DNA of 55,068 nucleotides from Comamonadaceae bacterium (GTDB taxonomy: Bacteria; Pseudomonadota; Gammaproteobacteria; Burkholderiales; Burkholderiaceae_C), in contig JAECRA010000027.1 of the NCBI GenBank assembly GCA_015999985.1, positions 1 to 55,068 of the forward strand, read 5' to 3'. The translations under genes and the position numbers were made by a program. Of the stretch, positions 1 to 7,287 are shown in pieces; positions within the stretch are counted from its first letter, which is position 1, and each line of letters opens with the position of its first letter. The notes beneath the pieces are model-generated. The model saw only the letters and a program-made list of their open reading frames with translations, did not search any database and was not told where the DNA came from.

Positions 1-85
1 TGTCCTCGTTTTTCGCACGTTTCGCTTCGACGCCTTCTGCCGCGCACGCTCCTAGCCTAAACGTCACGATGCAGTAGCGACATTC

Positions 86-556
86 TCACCCGTGCCGGCC
101 CCAACGCGAGCCACGCTGCATGAAGTCGCGCACCTTCTGTTGCTGCGCAGGCGTCAGGCTGTCATAGAAATCACCCATCGCAGTGATCACCTCGGGGCTT
201 TGACTGTTCAGCGCGGCGGTCTTCTCGGTGACCAGGGCCTGGGCGCGTGTACGGTCGAATTTTTCACCAGCCACCAGAGCAGAGACGTCGGCGCGCGGGT
301 TGGCGCTGGTGCCCATCAGCGCAGTACGCTGCGCGTGCAGTTTGTCGGTCAGTACGGTAAGGCGCTGCTTCTGATCGGCGTTCAGGTCGAGTTTGCTGCT
401 AACGCGCTCGATCATCTTGCCGCGGAATTTGGCTGAGTCCTCTGCGTTGGTCTGCCAGCGATGACCTTCTCCACGCGTACCGCAGGCCGTGAGGCCCCCC
501 ACCAGTATGGAGGCGCCGACCACGCCGAAAAGGGTTCGTTTGATCCAGGATTTCAT
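86..556 (-). CDS. Spy/CpxP-family (LTXXQ) periplasmic lipoprotein
   Basis: Predicted small envelope protein of 156 residues. The start at 556 was chosen because residues 1-25 (MKSWIKRTLFGVVG... ending LTAC) form a lipoprotein signal with the lipid-bearing Cys at residue 25; the open frame extends further upstream without family features. The mature part is helical and charged and has two LTxxQ-like motifs (LNADQ and LTPAQQQ) as in Spy and CpxP, which act as periplasmic chaperones or stress sensors. The C-terminus is short and basic (RGSRWGRHG). Homologs are often encoded beside a two-component system, but the sequence to its left (1-85) holds only uninformative bases before the window edge. 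The family is fairly sure; the exact role is not. Confidence 0.75.
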   Translation of the reverse strand: MKSWIKRTLFGVVGASILVGGLTACGTRGEGHRWQTNAEDSAKFRGKMIERVSSKLDLNADQKQRLTVLTDKLHAQRTALMGTSANPRADVSALVAGEKFDRTRAQALVTEKTAALNSQSPEVITAMGDFYDSLTPAQQQKVRDFMQRGSRWGRHG

Positions 557-610
557 GACAGCTCTTTCTTCAGACAGGGGTTGAACATGTCTGTGATGGT
601 GCCGTCGGAC

Positions 611-639
611 CTGTGCGGTGTCCTGTCTGTGCGGTATCG
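611..639. repeat. Direct repeat upstream of the Spy-like gene
   Basis: Two copies of CTGTGCGGT(G/A)TC, at 611 and 627, start 16 bp apart and lie 55-83 bp upstream of the Spy-like start codon at 556. The position would suit a tandem site for a response regulator, but no consensus is recognised. Seen in sequence; the regulatory role is a guess. Confidence 0.35.
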
Positions 640-718
640 CTTTGTTTCGGTATATGTCGAAACGGCTGGATATCCCCGCCATGTGGGGCCTGCCGGTTGA
701 AGCTCCGGGGGCTGCAGA

Positions 719-777
719 AGCCAAGAATGCCGAGCAGGAGCTCGGCGGTCCCAGGGGAACAGCCCGCTTCGCGAAGT
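719..777 (+). repeat. REP-like palindromic unit, copy 1
   Basis: Palindrome GCCGAG-CAGGAG-CTCGGC at 729-746, followed by a tail that reads GGTCCCAGG and then AACAGCCCGCTTCGCGAAGT. The tail is nearly the same in copy 3 (945-974). The hairpin stem is 6 bp. This copy stands alone, without an opposed partner close by. Confidence 0.7.
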
Positions 778-861
778 CCTGGAGATTTTTGTGGGCTATG
801 TGCCGCTGAGAAGCTTAGTCAGACTGAGTTCGAAGTTCGTCACATGGCAGTCCGGAGAGCA

Positions 862-975
862 TCGGTATTTCCTGGGAGCGCCAAGCTCCAGCTTGGCATT
901 ACGGCGTTTGCAAAGACCCCGAAGATGCCAAGCTGGAGCTTGGCGCTCCCAGGCGAACAGCCCGCTTCGCGAAGT
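862..975. repeat. REP-like opposed pair, copies 2 and 3
   Basis: Copy 2 (minus orientation) has its palindrome GCCAAGCTCCAGCTTGGC at 880-897, preceded by GGTATTTCCTGGGAGC. Copy 3 (plus orientation) has GCCAAGCTGGAGCTTGGC at 927-944, followed by GCTCCCAGG and the AACAGCCCGCTTCGCGAAGT tail. Two units in opposite orientation about 30 bp apart resemble BIME-type REP pairs. They lie between the 3' end of the first nucleotidase gene and the Spy-like gene. Confidence 0.8.
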
Positions 976-1064
976 GCGGGAGATGTTCTGAGGGTTAAGT
1001 TCAGCTGGAAAGGTGAATCAGGGCTGGGCCCGAGTGTTCGTCTCATGGCAACCTGGACCGCATT

Positions 1065-1155
1065 GGTATTTCCTGGGACCGCCGAGCCCCTGCTCGGCAC
1101 AGCAGCGGATGGAGGGCCAAGAATGCCAAGCTGGAGCTTGGCGCTCCCAGCGAAA
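1065..1155. repeat. REP-like opposed pair, copies 4 and 5
   Basis: Copy 4 (minus) has palindrome GCCGAGCCCCTGCTCGGC at 1081-1098, preceded by GGTATTTCCTGGGACC. Copy 5 (plus) has GCCAAGCTGGAGCTTGGC at 1125-1142, followed by GCTCCCAG. The stem differs between copies (GCCGAG/CTCGGC or GCCAAG/CTTGGC) but pairing is kept. The pair ends about 40 bp from the stop codon of the nucleotidase at 1195, so it may also affect its 3' end. Confidence 0.8.
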
Positions 1156-1194
1156 CATCCGGCTAGGAGAAGCTGTACTCGCCAACCAACGGAA

Positions 1195-3078
1195 TCAAGG
1201 CAGCGTCACGCCTGCCTTGGTGATGACCATCTGGTGGGAGTAGTCGCTGGCAGCAGGGCGGCTGACTGTTCCTTTGGCGCGGATGTAATCGACAAAGGTC
1301 TGCGTGTAGAGCAAATAGTTGTTGACGTAGTTGCCGCTGTCGTAGATAGGCTTGAAGGTGGCGTAACCGTCCTGACCTTTGGCCAGGAAGTCGTTGGTGG
1401 CCACGATATAGGTCTGAGCCGGGTTGATGGCAGACCAGACACCGGTGGTTCGGCTTTTGACTTCAAGCTGACTGAAACGCGAACCCTTGGCCTTGCTCAT
1501 GTCCAGGTGCCAGCGCAGGCCAGCCGCATAAGGGTGGCCACCGCCTGTCGTTTGGCCCGCGTCCAGGTAGTTCGAGACTGCATCTTCCAGCACCGCCGTG
1601 ATTTGCTGTCCGGTGGCGGGCAGTTCCACCAGCACGTTGGAGAACGGCAGCACGGTGAAGGCGTCGCCCATGGTGATGGTGCCTGCCGCCAGCGGCACGC
1701 GTACGCCACCCGAGTTCTGTATGGAAACATCCGCGCGGAGGCTGGCGCTCAGGAAGGCTTGCGCCACGACTTGCGCAGCGTCACTGCCACGGGCCAGTTT
1801 GTTGGCGTCTTCGCAACCTGCAACGCCCGCGCTGCGGTTGGTGCTTTCACCGGGGGTACGCACAAGGCACAGGGCTTCGGTGGTAGAGCCAATGGGCTCT
1901 TTCTTCATCACTTCCACCTGGCCCGAGTAAGCCGCCAGCACGGAAGTTGCGCCCGCATCGGGTGTGAGCAGTTTCAGGCCCTTGTCTGCAGCCACGGCAG
2001 CTACGATCTGCTGTTGGGTTGGGGCATCTACATTGGCCCAGATGCCGTCAGCACCCTGGCGTTTGAAGCTGTCCCCAATGATGAGCGATGCCTGGCCTGT
2101 GCATGAAGAGACTTCACCGCTTTCATTGAAGCTCACGCGCATTTCGCCCATGGCTTTGCTGTATTCGAAAGCGTGGCCTATACAAACCGGTTTGCCATCC
2201 TTGTTAGTGACTTTGGTGGGGTACGCGCCAGAAGTGGAGTATCCGCTACCTTGTGCGGAGAAGTCGCCCAGCAGGGTGTGCGAGTCACCACCGATGATGA
2301 CGTCCACATCCGTCAGTTTGGCTGCAATCGCCTTGTCGGCGTCGTAGCCCATGTGCGTGAGCAAAATGATGTGGCGAATGCCCTGGGACTTGAGCTGGTC
2401 GATGGTGCGCTGAGCAGCCAAAGCTTCGTCTTCGAAGACGGTGGTGGCGAGCGGGCTGGAGGAGTTTTGCGTCTTGGACTTGATGGTGAGGCCTACAACG
2501 CCCACCTGAACACCTTTGACGGTTTTGATGGTGTAGGGCTTGAGAAAGTCGTTCTCGGCTTTGGGGGCCAGAGGTGTGCCCACCTGCGGACGAATGTTGG
2601 CAGCCAGTACGGGCGTTTTGCAGGCGCCGGCTTGAAGGTACTCAACGAAGCTTTTGAGCTGAGCGTCGCCATCATCGAATTCGTGGTTTCCAACGGCCAT
2701 GGCGTCGAAACAGATGGTGTTCATCATGTCGGCGTCGGCCTTGCCCTTGAAGAGCGTGTAGTACAGGGTGCCGGTATTGGCATCACCCGCGTGGAATTTG
2801 AGCACGTCGTCACGGCCGGCATATTGCTTGAACGCGGTGGTCACACGGCTAAAACCACCCAATTCAACCTGCGTGTCCACTCCGCCGATTTTCATAGTCT
2901 GAGCGGTGAAAGGGTCCAGGTTCGAGTGATGGTCGCCGATGTGTGCGATGGTCAGGTCAAGCGGGGCGGTCTTGTTGGAATCATCGTCTCCGCCTCCACC
3001 GCAAGCAGCGAGTGCGGCAGCAAGGGCCAGGGGAGCCAGAATAAGGGCGCGGCGAGGATTCAGAAGTTGAGTATTCAT
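1195..3078 (-). CDS. UshA-type 5'-nucleotidase / metallophosphatase lipoprotein, paralog 1
   Basis: Predicted secreted enzyme of 627 residues that removes phosphate from nucleotides or related esters outside the inner membrane. The signal peptide ends in LAAC (Cys26), followed by a glycine/aspartate linker. The N-terminal calcineurin-like domain carries the dinuclear metal motifs: GDHHSN, HAGDANTGT, GNHEFDDGD, THMGYDAD and GGDSHT. The C-terminal 5'-nucleotidase domain contains NSGGVRVPL and ITMGDAFTVLPFSN. It is closely similar to the two genes at 8431 and 10543, by eye around 70% over the catalytic domain. A four-fold 11-bp repeat like a Pho box lies 48-91 bp upstream. Family is sure; the natural substrate is not known. 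Confidence 0.9.
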   Translation of the reverse strand: MNTQLLNPRRALILAPLALAAALAACGGGGDDDSNKTAPLDLTIAHIGDHHSNLDPFTAQTMKIGGVDTQVELGGFSRVTTAFKQYAGRDDVLKFHAGDANTGTLYYTLFKGKADADMMNTICFDAMAVGNHEFDDGDAQLKSFVEYLQAGACKTPVLAANIRPQVGTPLAPKAENDFLKPYTIKTVKGVQVGVVGLTIKSKTQNSSSPLATTVFEDEALAAQRTIDQLKSQGIRHIILLTHMGYDADKAIAAKLTDVDVIIGGDSHTLLGDFSAQGSGYSTSGAYPTKVTNKDGKPVCIGHAFEYSKAMGEMRVSFNESGEVSSCTGQASLIIGDSFKRQGADGIWANVDAPTQQQIVAAVAADKGLKLLTPDAGATSVLAAYSGQVEVMKKEPIGSTTEALCLVRTPGESTNRSAGVAGCEDANKLARGSDAAQVVAQAFLSASLRADVSIQNSGGVRVPLAAGTITMGDAFTVLPFSNVLVELPATGQQITAVLEDAVSNYLDAGQTTGGGHPYAAGLRWHLDMSKAKGSRFSQLEVKSRTTGVWSAINPAQTYIVATNDFLAKGQDGYATFKPIYDSGNYVNNYLLYTQTFVDYIRAKGTVSRPAASDYSHQMVITKAGVTLP

Positions 3079-3125
3079 CTTGACATGAAGCGGACGTTAC
3101 GTACCGCGTCATGCTGCTTAACAAG

Positions 3126-3169
3126 CGTGAAGCTACGTTGACTTATTCGTGACGATGAGATGACGTGAT
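3126..3169 (-). promoter_or_regulatory. Pho-box-like array of four 11-bp repeats
   Basis: On the plus strand TGAA at 3128 and TGAC at 3139, 3150 and 3161 recur with an exact 11-bp period. Read in the direction of the nucleotidase gene this is GTCA every 11 bp, the layout of PhoB binding sites (CTGTCAT plus 4 bp, repeated). The array is 48-91 bp upstream of the start at 3078. The periodicity is seen; PhoB control is inferred from the layout and from the gene product. Confidence 0.5.
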
Positions 3170-3188
3170 CAGATGGCCCATCAAAGCC

Positions 3189-4364
3189 TCAATGGGTGGC
3201 GAGCGCCTGCTCAAGCTCCAGCAGGATTTCGTCTGTATGCTCTCCCAGCCCCGGTAGACGCCCGCCCATGCGGCGGCTTCCTTCTGATGTAAAGGGCAAG
3301 CCAGGCAGGCTCATCGGAGATAGACCGTTGGCCTCTACATCTACAAATAGGTCCTGGCTCACGCCCGCGCGGCCTGGTTTGACTTCGTCCATTGACCTGA
3401 TGACACCGGAGACGATGCCTCCCTCCGTGAGTTTTTGGACAAGATCCTCCGCGTCGAACTGCCTCATGGCTTGCCCCAGCGTCGCGAGCAGCGCGGGCCG
3501 GTTCTGCACGCGGGCATGGTTGGTCGCGAAGCGCGCATCCTGAGCGATTTCCGGATGCCCCAGCGTGAGGCAAAGGCGTTCAAAATGAGGCTGCATATAG
3601 GCGGCCAGCACGATGGCGCCGTTGCGCGCGGGAATGACGTCAGCGGCAGGGGCGACGGACGGCTGGCCGTTCCCTGTTCGCAATGGGTGAGTGCCGGTCT
3701 TCCGGTAGTGCCCCCATTGCAGGGCCAAAGACGAAACAGCCACATCAATCAATGAGATGTCAATGGTGTCGCCCTTGCCGGTGGTGCTTCGGCGCAAAAG
3801 GGAAGACAAGACTCCAACGGTTAGCGCGTTCGCCGCCAGAATATCCACGACCGTAAAGCCTATGCGAACCGGGTCTCTGTCAGCTTCTCCGTTAAGGCTC
3901 ATCATGCCACTTTCTGCCTGCGCTGCAATGTCGAAGCCCGGCCGAAGCGCCGATGGGCCTGAGTTTCCGAATCCGCTGACCCTGCCGTAGATCAGTCGCG
4001 GGGACTCGCTTCGCAATTGCTCGGCCCCCAAGCCCTGCTTCTCAAGCGAGCCTGGGCGCATGTTGGACACCACGACATCGCAGCTCAGGGCCAGCTTCCT
4101 GGCCATCAGGCGCGGGCCTTCTTCTTTCAGATCGAGAACGATGGAGCGCTTGCCTCTGTTGTAGGCGCAGAACATGGGGCCATAGGGATCAGCCGTCCAT
4201 CCAGCAGAGCGTGCACTATCTCCGCCCTGAGTCTCGAGTTTGATGACATCTGCCCCCAGATCCAGAAGTGTCTGTGTGGCCAGCGGAGCTGCGATGAAGT
4301 GTCCGATTTCCAGGACCCTGACGCCGTGAAGAGGCTGATCGGCTGAAGTCTTACTGCTGTCCAT
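3189..4364 (-). CDS. CaiB/BaiF (family III) CoA transferase
   Basis: Protein of 391 residues, a normal length for family III CoA transferases, which move CoA between carboxylic acids in the cytoplasm. It begins with PLHGVRVLEIGHFIAAPLATQTLLDLGADVIKLE, typical of the family, and has NRGKRSIVLDLK. The likely catalytic Asp lies in RIGFTVVDILAANAL. It is the last gene of a leftward operon after a Bug binding protein (42-bp gap) and a crotonase, so it probably activates or swaps the CoA of an imported carboxylic acid. Expression is probably set by the LysR regulator divergent from the operon. Substrate unknown. Confidence 0.9.
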   Translation of the reverse strand: MDSSKTSADQPLHGVRVLEIGHFIAAPLATQTLLDLGADVIKLETQGGDSARSAGWTADPYGPMFCAYNRGKRSIVLDLKEEGPRLMARKLALSCDVVVSNMRPGSLEKQGLGAEQLRSESPRLIYGRVSGFGNSGPSALRPGFDIAAQAESGMMSLNGEADRDPVRIGFTVVDILAANALTVGVLSSLLRRSTTGKGDTIDISLIDVAVSSLALQWGHYRKTGTHPLRTGNGQPSVAPAADVIPARNGAIVLAAYMQPHFERLCLTLGHPEIAQDARFATNHARVQNRPALLATLGQAMRQFDAEDLVQKLTEGGIVSGVIRSMDEVKPGRAGVSQDLFVDVEANGLSPMSLPGLPFTSEGSRRMGGRLPGLGEHTDEILLELEQALATH

Positions 4365-4406
4365 GGTCTGCCTGTCTAATTCATGAAAATCAATTGCGCG
4401 ATGGAG

Positions 4407-5393
4407 TTATTGAATCTTGATGTCTGCGCGTTGAATAACGGCTTTCCATTTGGTCTGCTGTGTTTGCATGAACTTGGACAATTCCGCAGAGGAAAGAGGT
4501 GTCGATGGTTCTGTTCCAGAGTCCTTGGACAATTGCAGGTACTTCGGAGACTTCAGGGACTTGTCGATGGCGGTTTTCAGTGCTTCCCGGACATCAGCCG
4601 GGAGACCTTTGGGTGCCACTACCCCTGACCACACCACCGTTTCGTACCCCGGGTAGCGCTCGGCCACCGCCGGAACGTCAGGGAAAATCGGAAAGCGGGT
4701 GGGGCTGGAGGTGGCCAGCGCTCTCAGCTTCCCGCTCGTGACATGCGGCATGACGCTGCTGGGTGTGTCGAACATCACGTCAACGGTTTTGCTCATCACA
4801 TCTATCAGGGCTGGCGGACTCCCTTTGTAGGGAATGTGATTGAGCTTGATACCGGACACCTGCTGCAAAGCTTCAAAAGCCAGCTGGTAGGCGCTTCCCA
4901 GACCGACCGATGCATAACTGATCTTGCTGTCCTGCTCTTTGGACAGCTTGATGAAGTCATCGAGACTCTTGATCTGATGCGAGCTGGAGGTCACCAACAT
5001 GAGCGGATTGACGTTGATGATCTGAAGCAGATCAAAATCGCGGTCTACTTCATAAGGAAGATCGTTTCGCAGCAAGGGGTTCATGATCATCCCCGCTGCG
5101 GTGGCCATGAGCAGAGTGTATCCGTCGGGACGGGCGCGAGCTACATGCGCAGTGCCGATGATGGAGTTTCCCCCGGCCTTGTTGTCAATGACGATGGGTT
5201 GGCCCAGTGTGCGCGTCATATCATCTGCGATAGCGCGCGCAAGCGCATCAGTGGGGCCGCCGGCAGTGAAAGGAACCACCAGGGTGATCGGGCGTTCAGG
5301 AAACTTCGCGGCATGCGAAGAAGTTCCGAAAGTGACGGCAAGTACCGATAGGGCGACGATGATAGTTTTCTTGAGTGAACCGAGTTGCTTCAT
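4407..5393 (-). CDS. Bug-family (TctC-like) substrate-binding protein
   Basis: Periplasmic binding protein of 328 residues. Sec signal peptide at about 1-28 (ending SSHAA), then the family start KFPERPITLVVPFTAGGPTDALARAI. Bug proteins bind carboxylates such as citrate, malate or aromatic acids, and many lack a linked transporter; no TctA or TctB membrane protein is found here. The start at 5393 has an AGGAG ribosome site. It lies between a crotonase (24-bp gap) and a CoA transferase in one operon, so its ligand may be the acid those enzymes degrade. Confidence 0.9.
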   Translation of the reverse strand: MKQLGSLKKTIIVALSVLAVTFGTSSHAAKFPERPITLVVPFTAGGPTDALARAIADDMTRTLGQPIVIDNKAGGNSIIGTAHVARARPDGYTLLMATAAGMIMNPLLRNDLPYEVDRDFDLLQIINVNPLMLVTSSSHQIKSLDDFIKLSKEQDSKISYASVGLGSAYQLAFEALQQVSGIKLNHIPYKGSPPALIDVMSKTVDVMFDTPSSVMPHVTSGKLRALATSSPTRFPIFPDVPAVAERYPGYETVVWSGVVAPKGLPADVREALKTAIDKSLKSPKYLQLSKDSGTEPSTPLSSAELSKFMQTQQTKWKAVIQRADIKIQ

Positions 5394-5417
5394 TGTTGAT
5401 GTCTCCTGAAACTCTTC

Positions 5418-6152
5418 TTACTTGCCGCTGAATTTGGTGGGACGTCTTTCCATGAAGGCTGCTACGCCTTCCTTGTAGTCCTCGCTCTTGACTATGCGGG
5501 CCAGCATCCGGTTGTTGCGGTAGTTTTCTTCTATCAACCCTTTGGGAACGGCGCTGAGGGCCAACGCTTTCATGGCCTGAATGACAAGGGGCGCGTTCTC
5601 GTTGATGCGCTCGGCCAGTTCCAGCGCGCGCTGAGTGGCGCAGCCATCAGCCACCACTTCGTTGACCATGCCGATTTCGCGCGCTCTGGGGGCGGGCATC
5701 CGGTCTGCGGTCATGATCCACTGCAGAGCCGCCTTGTATTGAAGGCGTCCGGGAAAACCGCCCATCATTCCCTGGAACGCACCCATCTTGCCTTCGGGGT
5801 AGAGAAAATAGGCGCTCTCTCCTGCGATCACCATGTCCGAGAACAGGCAAAAGACTGCGGCATAGCCTATAGCGCCACCCTCTACAGCCGCAATAATGGG
5901 TTTGTCGCAGGTGACGTCAAGGTTGGGCATCGCCGCTGGCGCGTGATCTCCAGGGGGATTCTTCAAATCCAGGCCGGACGAGAAGAAGTCACCACGTCCC
6001 GTGACGACGCAGCTTCTCAGCTCATCGTCGGAGACGAGCTTTACCCACATGTCTCGAAGCCCTTTCGCCAGTTCAGGATTCCAGGCGTTTTTTACCTCGG
6101 GGCGGTTAAGCGTGACGAGTAGCGTGTGCCCTCGGATCTCGTGTTCAATCAT
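5418..6152 (-). CDS. Enoyl-CoA hydratase/isomerase family protein
   Basis: Crotonase-fold protein of 244 residues acting on acyl-CoA thioesters. ATG at 6152 is preferred over an upstream TTG at 6164 because GGAG lies at good distance before it. Family marks: LNRPEVKNAWNPEL, the CoA-binding loop FFSSGLDLKNPP and the oxyanion-hole region EGGAIGYAAVF. Of the two catalytic glutamates of classical hydratases, the first seems present (Glu120, LYPEGKMG), while the second position reads Gln144 (ALQWIMTA). It may therefore be an isomerase, hydrolase or other crotonase rather than a true hydratase. It is the first gene of the operon with the Bug protein and CoA transferase. Confidence 0.85.
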   Translation of the reverse strand: MIEHEIRGHTLLVTLNRPEVKNAWNPELAKGLRDMWVKLVSDDELRSCVVTGRGDFFSSGLDLKNPPGDHAPAAMPNLDVTCDKPIIAAVEGGAIGYAAVFCLFSDMVIAGESAYFLYPEGKMGAFQGMMGGFPGRLQYKAALQWIMTADRMPAPRAREIGMVNEVVADGCATQRALELAERINENAPLVIQAMKALALSAVPKGLIEENYRNNRMLARIVKSEDYKEGVAAFMERRPTKFSGK

Positions 6153-6248
6153 GCTTGTCTCCAATTTTTTGTCTGGCCTGAATACGACCGTTGCACAAGT
6201 CTATGGATTGATTGATAGATTAAATTTGTTTAACTATAGAATTTGCCT
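6153..6248. promoter_or_regulatory. Divergent promoter region with LysR-type palindrome
   Basis: AT-rich 96-bp space between the crotonase operon (leftward) and the LysR gene (rightward). It holds the near-palindrome TTAAATTTGTTTAA at 6220-6233 and CTAT/ATAG arms around a repeated ATTG (about 6201-6218). LysR regulators usually bind such A+T-rich dyads between themselves and a divergent target. The symmetry is seen; binding is inferred. Confidence 0.45.
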
Positions 6249-7151
6249 ATGAAACTAACGCTCGCGCAGATGCGTGCCTTCCTGGCAGTAGCGGGTTCGC
6301 TGAATTTCACTCGCGCGGCAGAACGCCTTGGGGTGACGCAACCTACGTTGAGCGCCACGATTCACAATCTCGAGCTGGCCATAGGCGGCAAGCTGTTTGA
6401 CCGTGATACGCGCAATGTGGCGCTCACCTCGTTAGGCCTGGATTGCCAGCGTTTGGCTATCCAACTGCTTGATGAGGCGGATCGGGTCGAAACCCAGTTG
6501 CAGAGCCATGTGCGAGGGCGACGAGGCTTGGTGCGTGTGGCGGCGCCGGCCAATTTGTACCCCACGGTTCTCATGCCAGGGCTCATGGCGTTCCGTGCTG
6601 CGCACCCCACGGTGCGCATAGAGTTTTCGGACGTCACCACTGACGAGGCGGTGCAGCAGTTGCGTCAGGGCAAGGCGGATGTGGCCATAGGCTTTCGCAC
6701 CTTGGAGGAGCAAGACCTTCGCTCACGGGTCATAGCCACCTATCCCTACGTCGCTATCCTGCCGGATACCCACGCATTGGCAAGCCGGCGATTGATCCGT
6801 TGGCGAGATATCAAGTCAGAGGAGGTGGTGATGCTCAAGGCGCGCGACTCGCTTTCGTCGCTGGTGATGCAGACGCTTTGGGATTCAGGGGTGACGCCGC
6901 AGATGGCTAATCGCATCAACGAGATGCCCACAGCCACGGCGTTGATCAATGGCGGGTTTGGCATCGGCTTGATGGGCTACTGGTCCGCGGCCCATATATT
7001 GAAACCGGGGTTGGTGATTCGCGAAATCGGGGAACCTGCGTTCAATGCCACGGTGAGATTGATGACTCTGGCCAGCGTGACCTGGTCACCGCAGGTGAGG
7101 GCGCTGCAAACGGCATTGCGGACTAACGCGCTTCAGTATGTGCGCTCATAG
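6249..7151 (+). CDS. LysR-family transcriptional regulator
   Basis: Protein of 300 residues. ATG at 6249 is taken as the start (MKLTLAQMRAFLAVAGSLNFTRAAERLGVTQPTLSATIHNLE), which is the typical LysR winged-helix start; a TTG two codons upstream is less likely. The effector-binding domain follows from about residue 90 (RRGLVRVAAPANLYPTVL). It is divergent from the crotonase-Bug-CoA transferase operon and so is the likely regulator of that operon, with a degradation intermediate as probable inducer. It runs towards the BKACE-type gene, which is on the opposite strand. Confidence 0.9.
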   Translation: MKLTLAQMRAFLAVAGSLNFTRAAERLGVTQPTLSATIHNLELAIGGKLFDRDTRNVALTSLGLDCQRLAIQLLDEADRVETQLQSHVRGRRGLVRVAAPANLYPTVLMPGLMAFRAAHPTVRIEFSDVTTDEAVQQLRQGKADVAIGFRTLEEQDLRSRVIATYPYVAILPDTHALASRRLIRWRDIKSEEVVMLKARDSLSSLVMQTLWDSGVTPQMANRINEMPTATALINGGFGIGLMGYWSAAHILKPGLVIREIGEPAFNATVRLMTLASVTWSPQVRALQTALRTNALQYVRS

Positions 7152-7287
7152 AGCAGGGGCAAATAACAATCCGCATCGCTTAATCAACCGCCGTTTGCCC
7201 TCGCCGGTTGGCCGGCCCAAAGGGAGAGGGGGTAAAGCCCGTCGCTTCAGCCCCGCCGTCGTCGAGGCGAGTAGGGGATCAAAACCA

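Noticed and set aside
729..1142. Repeats as a CRISPR array
   Set aside because: Units are palindromic, alternate in orientation and have unequal spacing; no cas genes are near.
613..2106. Long plus-strand open frame across the repeat block and nucleotidase 1
   Set aside because: It is antisense to a clear nucleotidase gene, starts in palindromic repeats and shows no protein family features.
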